From positions 1,054,001 to 1,118,000 of the forward strand of contig NZ_CP088251.1 in the NCBI RefSeq assembly GCF_021117405.1: 64,000 nucleotides of DNA, written 5' to 3'. The stretch comes from Frateuria edaphi. Its GTDB lineage: Bacteria; Pseudomonadota; Gammaproteobacteria; Xanthomonadales; Rhodanobacteraceae. Shown here in pieces: positions 39,122 to 47,231 of this stretch (positions are counted from its first letter, which is position 1; every line of letters starts with the position of its first letter). The position numbers and the translations under genes are program-made. The notes under the pieces are model-generated. The model was given only the letters and a program-made list of their open reading frames with translations, was not told the DNA's origin and searched no databases.

Positions 39122-39142
39122 TTAATGAGAACGATTTGCAAT
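39122..39142 (-). promoter_or_regulatory. Candidate Fur box of the TonB receptor operon
   Basis: The AT-rich stretch TTAATGAGAACGATTTGCAA resembles the Fur consensus GATAATGATAATCATTATC in its first two-thirds (AATGAGAA-C-GATT). It is located 39 bases upstream of the receptor start, where a Fur repressor would cover the promoter. The match is imperfect in the last third; the call rests on position and context. Confidence 0.6.
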
Positions 39143-39166
39143 AACAAGACGAAAACCAGAGGCGGT

Positions 39167-39229
39167 GATGGGCTTCAGTCCATCCGTGGGTCGCGGTGCG
39201 CTGTACCAGGTGGCCTGAGCCCAGCTACG
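39167..39229. repeat. Family B palindrome, diverged copy
   Basis: GATGGGCTTCAGTCCATC (39167-39184) and GGTGGCCTGAGCCCAGCTAC (39210-39229) retain the GGGCTTCAG-CC / CTGAGCCC pattern with several substitutions. It lies between the Fur-box promoter and the terminator of the M13 peptidase gene. Confidence 0.65.
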
Positions 39230-39257
39230 GGGCGTCCGGGAGTGGGGCGGTGCGGCA

Positions 39258-39290
39258 ACAAAAAAAAGGCCCCGCCGGAGCGGGGCCTTT
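39258..39290 (-). terminator. Intrinsic terminator of the M13 peptidase gene
   Basis: AAAAGGCCCCGC (39263-39274) pairs with GCGGGGCCTTTT (39279-39290) around CGGA. On the minus strand the stem is followed by a run of eight or more T. It lies 27 bases beyond the peptidase stop. Confidence 0.92.
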
Positions 39291-39316
39291 TCATCCTCCC
39301 AACGGAGGATGACGCG

Positions 39317-41437
39317 TTACCAGATCTTCACCTGCTTGTCGCCGGAGCGGACCATCGCGTCGCCCGGCTTGCACTGGAACGCAGTGGCGAACGCGTCCAT
39401 GTTGGACGGCGCACCGATCGCGCGCAGCGAGGCGGGGGCATGCGGGTCGGTATTGAGGCGCAGCAGCGCTTCCTTCTCGCGGATATTGCCGCGCCACACG
39501 CGGGCCCAGTTGAGGAAGAAACGCTGGTCTTGGGTGTAGCCGTCGATCTTCGACCCGGCTTCCTCGGTGTTCTTCTTCAGCGCCATCTGCAGCGCGTCAT
39601 AGGCCGCGTTCAGGCCGCCCAGATCGCCGATGTTCTCGCCCAGCGTCAGCTGGCCGTTGACGTGTGCGTCCGGCTTGTCCTTGATCGGGGTGTAGGCGTT
39701 GAACTGCTGCACCAGCTTGTCCGCGCGCTCATCGAACTTGGCACGGTCGGCCTTGCTCCACCAGTTGACGTTGTTGCCTTCGCCATCGAACTGGCTGCCC
39801 TCGTCGTCGAAGCCGTGACTGGCCTCGTGGCCGATCACCGCGCCGATGCCGCCGTAGTTGATCGCGTCGTCGCCGTTGGCATAGAAGAACGGCGGCTGCA
39901 GGATCGCGGCCGGGAAGTTGATCGTGTTGTCGGTCGGGTTGTAGTACGCGTTGACCGTCTGCGGGGTCATGCCCCATTCCTTGCGGTCGGTCGGCTTGCC
40001 GATCTTGTTGGTGTCGTACTGGTAGTTGAACTTGGCGGCAGCCATCACGTTGCCGTAGTAGTCGCCCTGCTTGATGTCCAGGCCGGACCAGTCACGCCAC
40101 TTCTCGGGGTAGCCGATCTTCGGCAGGAAGGTGCTCCACTTGGCGATCGCCTTGGCCTTGGTTTCCGGGCTCATCCAGTCGAGGTTCTCGATGCGCGCCT
40201 TCAGGGCGTTGCGCACGTTGTCGACCAGCACCTGCGCGCGCTCCTTCGCTTCGGGCTTGAACATCTTGTCGACGTAGAGCTGGCCCAGCGCCATGCCCAT
40301 CGAGCCGTTGACCGCGCCGAGCACGCGCTTCCAGCGCGCCTTCTGTTCGGGCTGGCCCGACAGGGTCTTGCCGTAGAAGTCGAACTTGTTGTCCTGGAAG
40401 GACTTCGACAGCAGCGGCGAAGCGTCGTCGATGACGTGGAAGCGCAGGTAGGACTGCCACTGGTCGATCGGCGCGCTGGCGAGCAGCTTGTCGAACTCGA
40501 CGAAGAACTTCGGCTGCGACAGCGAGAAGCCCTTGTCCACCTTCACGCCCTGGGCGTCGAAGAATTTCTCCCAGCTGAAGTGCGGGGTGAGCTTGTCCGC
40601 TTCCTTGACGCTGACGAAGTGGTACTGGTGCTCGGGCGTGCGCAGTTCGACCGGGGCGAACGAGGCGGCCGCCAGCTTGGTTTCGAATGCCATTACCTGG
40701 CCGGCCTGCTTCTTGGCGTCGGCCGAGGGCACGCCGGTCAGTTCGAGCGACTTGGCGATGTAGTCCAGGTACGCGCTGCGCTGCTCGGCGTACTTGGCGT
40801 CGGTATAGTAGTCCTTGGTCGGCAGGCCCAGGCCGCTCTGGAAGGTGTAGCCGATCTGCATGGAGGCGTTCTTGAAATCGGCCCCCGAGCCGAACGCGAA
40901 CACCTGCATGTCGCCGTTGCTGAAGCTCTTGTTGAGGTAGTCGGCCACGTCGTTGCCGTTCTTCAGCGCGGCGATGGCGTCGAGCTTGGGCTTGATCGGA
41001 TCGAAGCCGGCCTTCTCGATGGACGCTTCGTCCATGCCCGAGGCATACAGGTAGCCGATCTTCTGCTGGATCGAGCCGGCCTGTGCGCTGGCGGCGTTCT
41101 TGGCCGCGGCGTCGACGATGTCGTGCTGGGTGTTGAGGCTGTCCTCGGCCAGCTTGTCGAACGCGCCCCAGCGGGTGCGGTCGGACGGGATCGGGTTGGC
41201 GGCGACCCACTTGGCGTTGACGAACTGGTCGAAGTCCGTGCAGGCCTCGTTCATCGCGCCCAGCTCGCTGACGTCGAACACGCTCTTCGGCGCGCCGGCC
41301 ATCGCGGTGGTGCCGGCGGCGGCGGGTGCGCTGCTGCTGGCGGCAGGGTTCTGGCCGGCCTCGTGCTTGCCGCACGCGGTCAGCGACAGCGCCAGGCTCA
41401 CCGCGAGCGCCAGCGGCTTCAGATACTGCTTGGACAT
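39317..41437 (-). CDS. M13 family metallopeptidase (neprilysin/PepO-like), lipoprotein
   Basis: 706 residues. The N-terminus ends in a lipobox (LALSLTACGKHE), so the protein is likely a lipoprotein. An N-terminal M13 domain (DFDQFVNAKWVAANPIPSDR) is followed by the catalytic domain: NAYYNPTDNTINFPAAILQP, the zinc motif HEASH at residues 537-541 (GGIGAVIGHEASHGFDDEGS), GENIGDLGGLNAAYDAL with the third ligand Glu, and the C-terminal CKPGDAMVRSGDKQVKIW. Such enzymes cleave small peptides; several bacteria use them as exported oligopeptidases. It is 192 bases from the M14 peptidase, on the same strand. Confidence 0.95.
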   Translation of the reverse strand: MSKQYLKPLALAVSLALSLTACGKHEAGQNPAASSSAPAAAGTTAMAGAPKSVFDVSELGAMNEACTDFDQFVNAKWVAANPIPSDRTRWGAFDKLAEDSLNTQHDIVDAAAKNAASAQAGSIQQKIGYLYASGMDEASIEKAGFDPIKPKLDAIAALKNGNDVADYLNKSFSNGDMQVFAFGSGADFKNASMQIGYTFQSGLGLPTKDYYTDAKYAEQRSAYLDYIAKSLELTGVPSADAKKQAGQVMAFETKLAAASFAPVELRTPEHQYHFVSVKEADKLTPHFSWEKFFDAQGVKVDKGFSLSQPKFFVEFDKLLASAPIDQWQSYLRFHVIDDASPLLSKSFQDNKFDFYGKTLSGQPEQKARWKRVLGAVNGSMGMALGQLYVDKMFKPEAKERAQVLVDNVRNALKARIENLDWMSPETKAKAIAKWSTFLPKIGYPEKWRDWSGLDIKQGDYYGNVMAAAKFNYQYDTNKIGKPTDRKEWGMTPQTVNAYYNPTDNTINFPAAILQPPFFYANGDDAINYGGIGAVIGHEASHGFDDEGSQFDGEGNNVNWWSKADRAKFDERADKLVQQFNAYTPIKDKPDAHVNGQLTLGENIGDLGGLNAAYDALQMALKKNTEEAGSKIDGYTQDQRFFLNWARVWRGNIREKEALLRLNTDPHAPASLRAIGAPSNMDAFATAFQCKPGDAMVRSGDKQVKIW

Positions 41438-41629
41438 GGATTTCCCTCTGTGTGTTTGCGCCGTTCGGCGGTTGCGTTGTTGCCGGCCGCGTCCCCCACG
41501 ACGCGGCCATGACCGGCCACGCTAGGCCATTGGTCATGGGCCAGACAGTGTCAAAGGTCAGGGGTCGGGAAAGGGAAGGTGAGAAGGAAAATCCCGGAAC
41601 CGCTCCTCCGCGACGGCGCCCTCGCGCTG

Positions 41630-43405
41630 CTACTTCCCCAGCGCCTTCCACTGTGACCGGTTCAGCCGCAGCACCGGATAGACGCCCACGTTCTGCGCGG
41701 CATACCAGGGAGAGCGTTCGAAGAAGAACATCAGCCGCGCGCGCGGATCGGCGGCGAAGGCGGGATCGTCGTGGAGCTTGCGCCCGAAGGTGGCCCGGAG
41801 CGCAGGATCGGCGGCAATCATGTCGCGTGCGAGCTTCTCCAGCACGCGCGCCTCGCCGTACTCCTTGGGTTCGAAGATGGCGTCCAGGTAGCCCCAGCGC
41901 AGCATCGAGTCGGGTGCCTGGGGCTCGAGCAGTTCGATCGCCACGTTGGCGCCACGCTGGTCCAGCGGGACGATCACCGACCCGGCGGGCAGGGTGAGCT
42001 CGCGCGGCTCCGCATGGAGCTGGAAGTCGCGCAGCATCAGGTGGCCCTCGAAAGGTTTTTCCGCCCATCGCGGCTGGTCGAGCCGGTAGCCCTGGGCGGT
42101 GACTTTCATCGGGCGTGCCAGCCGGCGGTAGGCGATGCCGTGCGCGTCGAGGCGGTCGATCAGCACGGTCCACTGGGCCGGGATCGCATAGGCGGCCGGC
42201 GGGTCGACCGATACGTCCGGCAGCAAGCCGTTCCAGTTGGGGATGGTGTAGTTGCGCGGGTGCGACGGGTCGTAGCGGATCCAGTCGCTGCCGGAGATGT
42301 CGCTGTGGGTGACCGTGTAGGCGTAGCCCCTGAGGTCATACGGGGTGGAGGCCGGGTCCGGCTTGAAGGTAAGCGCCACCCTTGCCGAGGGATCGCCGGC
42401 GCGCGCAATGGTTCGGGCGTCCGCCGCGGCCGTGGTCTTCAACAGGGCGTCTGGATGGTCGCCGATCCGCTCGAGCAGCACGTCGACCAGGTCATATACC
42501 GCATGCACGCGCACCGCGTAGGGCTTGAGCATGTGCGTTTCGATCAGCAGTGCGGGGCGGTCTTGCAACGCGGCGTAGCCGGTGGAGAAGCGCGGGCCGG
42601 AGCCGAAGTTGGTGATGCCCTTGCGCGGATCGGCGCCGTCCTTGAACTCCAGGTAGATCGAGGCGAGGTGACCGCGGGCCTCGTAGGCGGGAATTGCCGC
42701 GTCCGTCAGCGCCTTTTGCCAGGCGGCGACGCCCGGGTCGAGCTTGTGCGGGTCCTCGGTGTACCAGGTCAGGTCGTACTGGTAGTCGGCGCCGTCGGTG
42801 GTGTGAACGTCGATCAGGAAATCCGGCAACCAGCGCTGCCAGAGTTGCAGCCAGGCGCGCATTTCCGGCGCATCCGCCTTGACGTAGTCGCGGTTGAGGT
42901 TGAGGTACTGCGACTGGCCACGGAAGCCCTGCGCCTCGGGGCCGTTCTGGTTGATGCGGTGGTAAGGGCTCGAATTCTCGTGGCCATCCACGCTGAACAC
43001 CGGGATGTAGACCAGCACCGCGTGGTCCAGCAGATGCGGCAGCTTGCCCGTGACGGCGAAATCGCGCAGCAGCATCAGGCCGGCGTCCTTGCCCTCGATC
43101 TCGCCAGGGTGGATGCCGGCTTGCAGCAGCACCACCGGCTTGTGCGCTGCACGCGCCGCCTGCGGCGAAAAGCTGCCGTCATTGCTGGCGATCACCACCG
43201 TCATCGGCCTGCCTTCGGGCGTGGTGCCGAAGGTTTCCAGCCTGATCTTGCCGGGCGCGGCCTGATGCAGGCGCTCAAGGTAGGCGAGCGTGTCGGCGTA
43301 GCCCGGCGTGGTGCGGAACTGCGCGGCCTCCGCCGGCGTGGTCCAGTCGGTGGCGTGGGTTGCGCCTGCGATGAGCAGCGAAAGAACGAAGATCCAGCGA
43401 TACAT
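41630..43405 (-). CDS. M14 family zinc carboxypeptidase, exported
   Basis: 591 residues from the ATG at 43405: a signal peptide (MYRWIFVLSLLIAGATHA) and then an M14 domain. Zinc ligands are in LLQAGIHPGEIEGKDAGLML (His and Glu) and DFLIDVHTTDGADYQYDL (His). Other M14 pieces are FSVDGHENSSPYHRINQNGP, YLNLNRDYVKADAPE and LLIETHMLKPYA with the catalytic Glu. The C-terminal 200 residues are a family-specific beta-rich extension. It is probably a periplasmic or secreted carboxypeptidase. A half-copy of a family A element abuts its start codon at 43411. The frame stays open upstream, but that stretch is antisense to nothing plausible and includes the DUF502 gene's complement. Confidence 0.9.
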   Translation of the reverse strand: MYRWIFVLSLLIAGATHATDWTTPAEAAQFRTTPGYADTLAYLERLHQAAPGKIRLETFGTTPEGRPMTVVIASNDGSFSPQAARAAHKPVVLLQAGIHPGEIEGKDAGLMLLRDFAVTGKLPHLLDHAVLVYIPVFSVDGHENSSPYHRINQNGPEAQGFRGQSQYLNLNRDYVKADAPEMRAWLQLWQRWLPDFLIDVHTTDGADYQYDLTWYTEDPHKLDPGVAAWQKALTDAAIPAYEARGHLASIYLEFKDGADPRKGITNFGSGPRFSTGYAALQDRPALLIETHMLKPYAVRVHAVYDLVDVLLERIGDHPDALLKTTAAADARTIARAGDPSARVALTFKPDPASTPYDLRGYAYTVTHSDISGSDWIRYDPSHPRNYTIPNWNGLLPDVSVDPPAAYAIPAQWTVLIDRLDAHGIAYRRLARPMKVTAQGYRLDQPRWAEKPFEGHLMLRDFQLHAEPRELTLPAGSVIVPLDQRGANVAIELLEPQAPDSMLRWGYLDAIFEPKEYGEARVLEKLARDMIAADPALRATFGRKLHDDPAFAADPRARLMFFFERSPWYAAQNVGVYPVLRLNRSQWKALGK

Positions 43406-43414
43406 GAAAACCCC

Positions 43415-43440
43415 TGTGGGAGCGCACGTGTGCGCGACAA
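43415..43440. repeat. Half copy of family A palindrome
   Basis: TGTGGGAGCGCACGTGTGCGCGACAAG, starting at 43415, matches one arm of the family A variant (compare 46023). Its internal GCGCACGTGTGCGC is a perfect palindrome. It lies just upstream of the M14 peptidase start, inside its presumed 5' untranslated region. Confidence 0.6.
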
Positions 43441-43476
43441 GCCAACGAACGGTAACGCCGCGGTCTGCCAGCGGGA

Positions 43477-44130
43477 CTACAGCGGCTTCCGCGTCGCGGC
43501 AGGCAACGTGTCGGGCGCCACCGCGCCGCCGGAAATGATGAAAGCCATGCCCTGATCCATCGTCCACTCGGTCGGCGTCAGCGCTTCCACCGGCAGGGTC
43601 AGCAGAAAGCCGCCGGTGGGGTTGGGCGTGGTCGGCACGAACACCGCGGCCATCTCGCGACCGCTGCCTTCCTCGATCATGATCCGCGTGACGAAGCCGA
43701 TCGCCTTGGTGCCGGCATGCGGGAAGTCGACCAGCACTACCCGTTGCACGCCGGACGGCTTCTGCTGCAGCACCGCCATCAGCTTCTTGGTGCCGCCGTA
43801 GATGGTCTGCACCAGCGGGATGCGCTGCAGCAGCGCATCGAACGTATCGAGCAGCCGCTGCCCGATCACGCGGCTGGCCAGGAAGCCCAGCAGGTACAGG
43901 GCCAGCAGGGTGATCAGCAACGCCACGATCGAGATGAACCACGCGCTGCCCAGCGCCCTGGCGGTTTCCGGCGCCACCAGCGCCAGCGCGCCGAGCGCCG
44001 CGGCCACCATCGGCGCACCGATGCCGGCCAGGAAACCCAGCACGACCTTGAACACCGTCCAGGTCACCCACAGCGGGATGAAGGTAAGCAGGCCGGTGAG
44101 CAGGTAGCGTTTGAAGCGCAGTCGCGGCAT
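43477..44130 (-). CDS. DUF502 family membrane protein
   Basis: 217 residues. Two or three membrane helices near the N-terminus (YLLTGLLTFIPLWVTWTVFK; SIVALLITLLALYLLGFLAS) precede a soluble domain with the family signature IPLVQTIYGGTKKLMAVLQQ, VVLVDFPHAGTKAIGFVTR and VFVPTTPNPTGGFLLTLP. DUF502 proteins are widespread in bacteria and plants (COV family) with unclear function, possibly in envelope or vascular patterning respectively. It is upstream of the M14 gene on the same strand (71-base gap). Confidence 0.93.
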   Translation of the reverse strand: MPRLRFKRYLLTGLLTFIPLWVTWTVFKVVLGFLAGIGAPMVAAALGALALVAPETARALGSAWFISIVALLITLLALYLLGFLASRVIGQRLLDTFDALLQRIPLVQTIYGGTKKLMAVLQQKPSGVQRVVLVDFPHAGTKAIGFVTRIMIEEGSGREMAAVFVPTTPNPTGGFLLTLPVEALTPTEWTMDQGMAFIISGGAVAPDTLPAATRKPL

Positions 44131-44233
44131 GGCGGTTCGCGGGCGAGGGGAGTCCGCATTGTAGGCCGCGACGCGGTGTGATTTTTTCGCGGGCTGGGCG
44201 AATCATGCAGGGGACAGGGAGCCCAAGCGTGCC

Positions 44234-44746
44234 ATGACCGACCACCAACGCCAGTTCGAAGCGCTGTTGCAGGAGCACCGCGGCATCGTGTTCAAGGTGG
44301 CCAGCGTCTACGCGCACGGCCGCGAGGACCGCAACGACCTGGCGCAGGAGATCGCCGTACAGCTGTGGCGTTCCTTCGCCGGCTTCGATGCGGCACGCGC
44401 GAAGTTCTCCACCTGGATGTATCGCGTGGCGCTCAACGTCGCGATCTCCCATGCCCGGCAGGTTGCGCGCGACGGGTACCTGGAGCCGCTCGATGCGGGG
44501 CACCTGGAGTTGCCCGGCGACGCGGACGTGGCGCAACCGGACGAACGGCTGTCGGCGCTCTACGCCTTCATCGGCCAGCTCGATCCACTCAACCGCGCGC
44601 TGATCCTGCTTTACCTGGAAGACAGAAGCCACGCCGAGATCGCCCAGGTGCTGGGCATCAGCGAAACCAACGTGGCCACCAAGATCGGCCGCATCAAGCA
44701 ACGGCTGCGCGGCCAGATGGCGCCCGCCGCCACCACCGGAGCATGA
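44234..44746 (+). CDS. ECF-type RNA polymerase sigma factor
   Basis: 170 residues. Region 2 is HRGIVFKVASVYAHGREDRN-D-LAQEIAVQLWRSF-FDAARAKFSTWMYRVALNVA and region 4 ends HAEIAQVLGISETNVATKIG, with linker LDPLNRALILLYLED. No CopB, zinc or SnoaL extra domain is visible. The downstream membrane protein overlaps its stop codon (ATGA), the position usually taken by an anti-sigma factor. The promoters it recognises are unknown. Confidence 0.9.
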   Translation: MTDHQRQFEALLQEHRGIVFKVASVYAHGREDRNDLAQEIAVQLWRSFAGFDAARAKFSTWMYRVALNVAISHARQVARDGYLEPLDAGHLELPGDADVAQPDERLSALYAFIGQLDPLNRALILLYLEDRSHAEIAQVLGISETNVATKIGRIKQRLRGQMAPAATTGA

Positions 44747-45405
44747 ACATGGAACTGGACGAGATGAAGCTGGCGTGGCAGCAGCTCAACCGGCGCATGG
44801 ACCAGCAACAGGCGCTCAATGTGCAGCTGTACCGGGAAGGACGGCTGGACAAGTTGCGTCATGGCTTGCGGCCGCTGGTCTGGGGGCAGTCGATCCAGCT
44901 GGTCTTCGGCGTGTTCTTCATGCTGCTCGGCACGGCCTATTGGACCAGCCATCTGGACGTCCTCCATCAGATCGCTCTCGGCGTGATGGTGCAGGTGTTC
45001 GGCATCGCCATGGTGGCTTTCGCCGCGCGCATCCTCCACCTGGTGCTGGAGATCGACTACACCGCGCCGGTGCTGGACATCCAGCGTCGCCTGGCGCAGC
45101 TGCGCGCATGGCGCGTGCGCGTCGAGGCGCCGGTGTTCGCGGTGGTCGGCAGCTTCGTGTGGATTCCCCTGTTCCTGATGGAGATCCACTGGCAGATCGG
45201 CGTGGACGTATGGGGTCGCTGGCCCGGCTTCGTGGGCTGGCTGGTGATCTGCGGCGGGGTTTCGCTGGCGCTGGTGCTACTGGTTGTGCTGCTTGCGCAC
45301 GGGACCGGACGCATGCACTGGATCACCGACAATGCCGCCGGCAAGGCGGTGCGCAGGGCCGAAGCAGCGCTGGAGGAGATCGCCCGCTTCGAACAAGCGA
45401 CGTAG
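44743..45405 (+). CDS. Membrane protein translationally coupled to a sigma factor (possible anti-sigma)
   Basis: 220 residues starting MNMELDEMKLAWQQLNRRMD. About 45 N-terminal cytoplasmic residues lead into four hydrophobic helices (QLVFGVFFMLLGTAYW; IALGVMVQVFGIAMVAFAAR; VFAVVGSFVWIPLFLMEIHW; GGVSLALVLLVVLLAHGTG) and a short charged tail. The start overlaps the sigma-factor stop, so the two are co-translated. The amphipathic N-terminus could hold the sigma factor, but there is no ZAS or HxxxCxxC zinc motif, so the anti-sigma role is inference from position. I know similar proteins only as hypothetical. Confidence 0.75.
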   Translation: MNMELDEMKLAWQQLNRRMDQQQALNVQLYREGRLDKLRHGLRPLVWGQSIQLVFGVFFMLLGTAYWTSHLDVLHQIALGVMVQVFGIAMVAFAARILHLVLEIDYTAPVLDIQRRLAQLRAWRVRVEAPVFAVVGSFVWIPLFLMEIHWQIGVDVWGRWPGFVGWLVICGGVSLALVLLVVLLAHGTGRMHWITDNAAGKAVRRAEAALEEIARFEQAT

Positions 45406-45415
45406 GAGGGCGCAA

Positions 45416-45472
45416 GGTGGGGCCAGCCCACCAGCCTTTCCGGCAGGCGGCCTGGTGGGCCCAAGCCCTACG
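45416..45472. repeat. Family B palindrome overlapping a stop codon
   Basis: GGTGGGGCCAGCCCACC (about 45416-45432) faces TGGTGGGCCCAAGCCCTACG (45453-45472). The terminal CTA at 45468-45470 is the TAG stop of the minus-strand DUF4442 gene, so the element supplies that stop. Confidence 0.8.
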
Positions 45473-45926
45473 CGGCGCGCGCCTTGGGCTTGAGTCTCAC
45501 GTAAAGCTGCTTGCGCACGCGCGCGACGACCTCGCCGGAGGCGGTTGCCACTTCGGTCTCGAACCAGCGCAGGACCTTGTCGCCAGTGGCGGCGGCCGTG
45601 CGCAGTTCATCGACCATGGCGTCGGAGAGGTAAAAGGTGGCGTACACGTCCTCGCGGCCGGGCGTCACGAAGTCGATCGCGCCCGCCTTGTCCCATACGT
45701 AGTAGTCGCTGCCCAGGCGATGCATCGCCAGCAGCATCCAGAACGGGTCGGTCATGGCGAATAGGTTGCCGCCGAACTGGCTGCGCACGTAGTTGCGGTT
45801 CCAGGGGCGAAGGCGCAGCACGACGCGCGCATGGGTCCAGTCCCTGCCCAGTTCCAGCACGCGGATGCTGTTGAACAGGAAGGGTGGCCAGAGATTGAGC
45901 AGGCGGCGGAAGGTGGAAGCGCGCAT
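45468..45926 (-). CDS. DUF4442 domain protein (hotdog-fold, thioesterase-like)
   Basis: 152 residues. It opens MRASTFRRLLNLWPPFLFNS and shows the DUF4442 pattern: VVLRLRPWNRNYVRSQFGGN, LFAMTDPFWMLLAMHRLGSD, YYVWDKAGAIDFVTPGRED and EVVARVRKQLYVRLKPKA. The fold is expected to be a hotdog like that of acyl-CoA thioesterases, but activity is unproven. The last few residues and the stop codon lie in or beside a family B palindrome, so the C-terminus may have been altered by its insertion. Confidence 0.88.
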   Translation of the reverse strand: MRASTFRRLLNLWPPFLFNSIRVLELGRDWTHARVVLRLRPWNRNYVRSQFGGNLFAMTDPFWMLLAMHRLGSDYYVWDKAGAIDFVTPGREDVYATFYLSDAMVDELRTAAATGDKVLRWFETEVATASGEVVARVRKQLYVRLKPKARAA

Positions 45927-46022
45927 CGGGGAGCCGGCAAAAAGGCGAGTCTAACGTACGCTTGCGTATGGGTTTCGCCTTGAAGGAGCGCGCGCTCTAG
46001 TGCAGGGCCGCTCAGGCGCTCG

Positions 46023-46084
46023 TTGCAAGAGCGCACCTGTGCAAGACCGCGGGCTTCCCGGTCGCGCACAGGTGTGCTCCTACA
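46023..46084. repeat. Family A palindrome, GCACCTGTGC variant
   Basis: TTGCAAGAGCGCACCTGTGC (46023-46042) and its partner ending ACAGGTGTGCTCCTACA (to 46084) form a long imperfect hairpin. The outer ends match the variant copies at 33003 and 43415. It lies 18 bases past the stop of the thioredoxin gene. Confidence 0.8.
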
Positions 46085-46102
46085 GGGTTCCTGCCGCGGG
46101 GA

Positions 46103-46966
46103 TCAGAACAGCAGCGAGGCCATGCGCCGGCGATAGCGGCCCACCAGCTCCGCATCGTCCAGCGTGGCGAAGGCGGCCAGCAGGCGCTTCTTCGCGCCGC
46201 CTTCGTTCCAGTCGCGCGCCTTTTCGAGGATCGCCAGGAACTGGTCCAGGCCGGCGGCCGGATCGTCTTCGAGCAGCAGCCGCACGCCAAGCAGGTCGCG
46301 TGCGGTCCAGTCGGCCGGATCGGCCTGCACACGCTGGCGCAATTCGGTCAGCGAGGGTGCGCCCTGCAGTGCGCGGGCCAGATCCAGTTGGCTGCGCAGG
46401 CGCACGGCGCGCACATCGGTGGCGAGGTTCGCCGGCAGCGCGTTGAGTTCGGCTTCGGCGGCGTCGGCCTGGCCGTTGCGCATCAGTGCGAGTGCCAGGT
46501 CAAGCTTGAGTTCGGCGCGATCGGGCGCGGCGGCGATCTCCTGCTGCAGGCGGTTGATCGCCTGCGCGGGGTCCTCTTCCTCCGCAGCTTCGGGCTCGGC
46601 CGGGACGTCGCCCTCCAGCGGCTGCACGTGGCGCGAGAGGAACTCGCGCAGCTCACCCTCGGGCAATGCGCCGGCGAAGCCGTCGAGCAATTGCCCGTCC
46701 TTGACCAGCATGACGGTGGGGATGGAGCGGATGCCGAACATCCCGGCCAGCTCCTGGTTCTTGTCCACGTCGACCTTGCCCAGGCGGAAGGCGCCGTTGT
46801 ACTCGGCGGCGAGCTTCTCGAGCATCGGGCCCAGTGTCTTGCACGGGCCGCACCAGGTCGCCCAGAAATCCACCAGTACCGGCGTGGTCATCGAAGCGCG
46901 CAGCACCTCGGTCTCGAAGTTGGCCGTATCGATGTCGAAGACGTGGGCTTGGGCAGCGGCGGTCAC
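46103..46966 (-). CDS. cnoX: Thioredoxin-TPR chaperedoxin (CnoX/YbbN-like), GTG start
   Basis: 287 residues from a GTG at 46966, with GGAG 8 bases upstream. Residues 10-110 are a thioredoxin fold with an intact active site (VDFWATWCGPCKTLGPMLEK) and the cis-Pro in RSIPTVMLVKDG. Residues about 140-287 are TPR-like helices (DPAQAINRLQQEIAAAPDRA; GQADAAEAELNAL). E. coli CnoX lacks the first active-site cysteine; here both are present, as in redox-active homologues. Expected role: holdase that protects proteins from oxidative over-oxidation and hands them to GroEL/DnaK. Confidence 0.92.
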   Translation of the reverse strand: MTAAAQAHVFDIDTANFETEVLRASMTTPVLVDFWATWCGPCKTLGPMLEKLAAEYNGAFRLGKVDVDKNQELAGMFGIRSIPTVMLVKDGQLLDGFAGALPEGELREFLSRHVQPLEGDVPAEPEAAEEEDPAQAINRLQQEIAAAPDRAELKLDLALALMRNGQADAAEAELNALPANLATDVRAVRLRSQLDLARALQGAPSLTELRQRVQADPADWTARDLLGVRLLLEDDPAAGLDQFLAILEKARDWNEGGAKKRLLAAFATLDDAELVGRYRRRMASLLF

Positions 46967-47231
46967 TTGAGATCTCCAGGGAAGGAAGGTCCCACATCGG
47001 GGCGCCGGCCAGCATATCAAGAGGAGTCCACGCTTCAGATACGCCGCGCGCGAAGCGCACACGTTCGCTTCCTCTCTCCTGCGGGAAAAAGATTGAGGTG
47101 ACGGGGCGCTTTTTTGCGAGGAACGGGCGCCTCCTTTCTCCGCCCGGGAGAGCATCGAGGCAAGCAGTCGCCCTTGCGAAGCGCCGCTGCCTTTCGCCCC
47201 CGCCTGGGGCCCGATTTGCGAGAATGGGCCA

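Noticed and set aside
39092-41512. Plus-strand open frame of 806 residues opposite the M13 peptidase
   Set aside because: Shadow frame; Val/Leu/Asp/Gly-biased translation with no recognisable motif, while the opposite strand has the zinc motif and lipobox.
41630-44701. Minus-strand open frame of 1023 residues
   Set aside because: Only the part downstream of 43405 is real (M14 peptidase with signal peptide). The upstream 432 codons are read through the DUF502 gene in a wrong frame and the start of the plus-strand sigma factor, and give Arg/Gly-rich nonsense.
46967-47231. Possible gene or family C element between the thioredoxin and pqiA
   Set aside because: Frames lack conserved features; only vague CTCTCC/GGGAGAG fragments are present, too degraded to call a repeat with confidence. 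Probably holds two divergent promoters.
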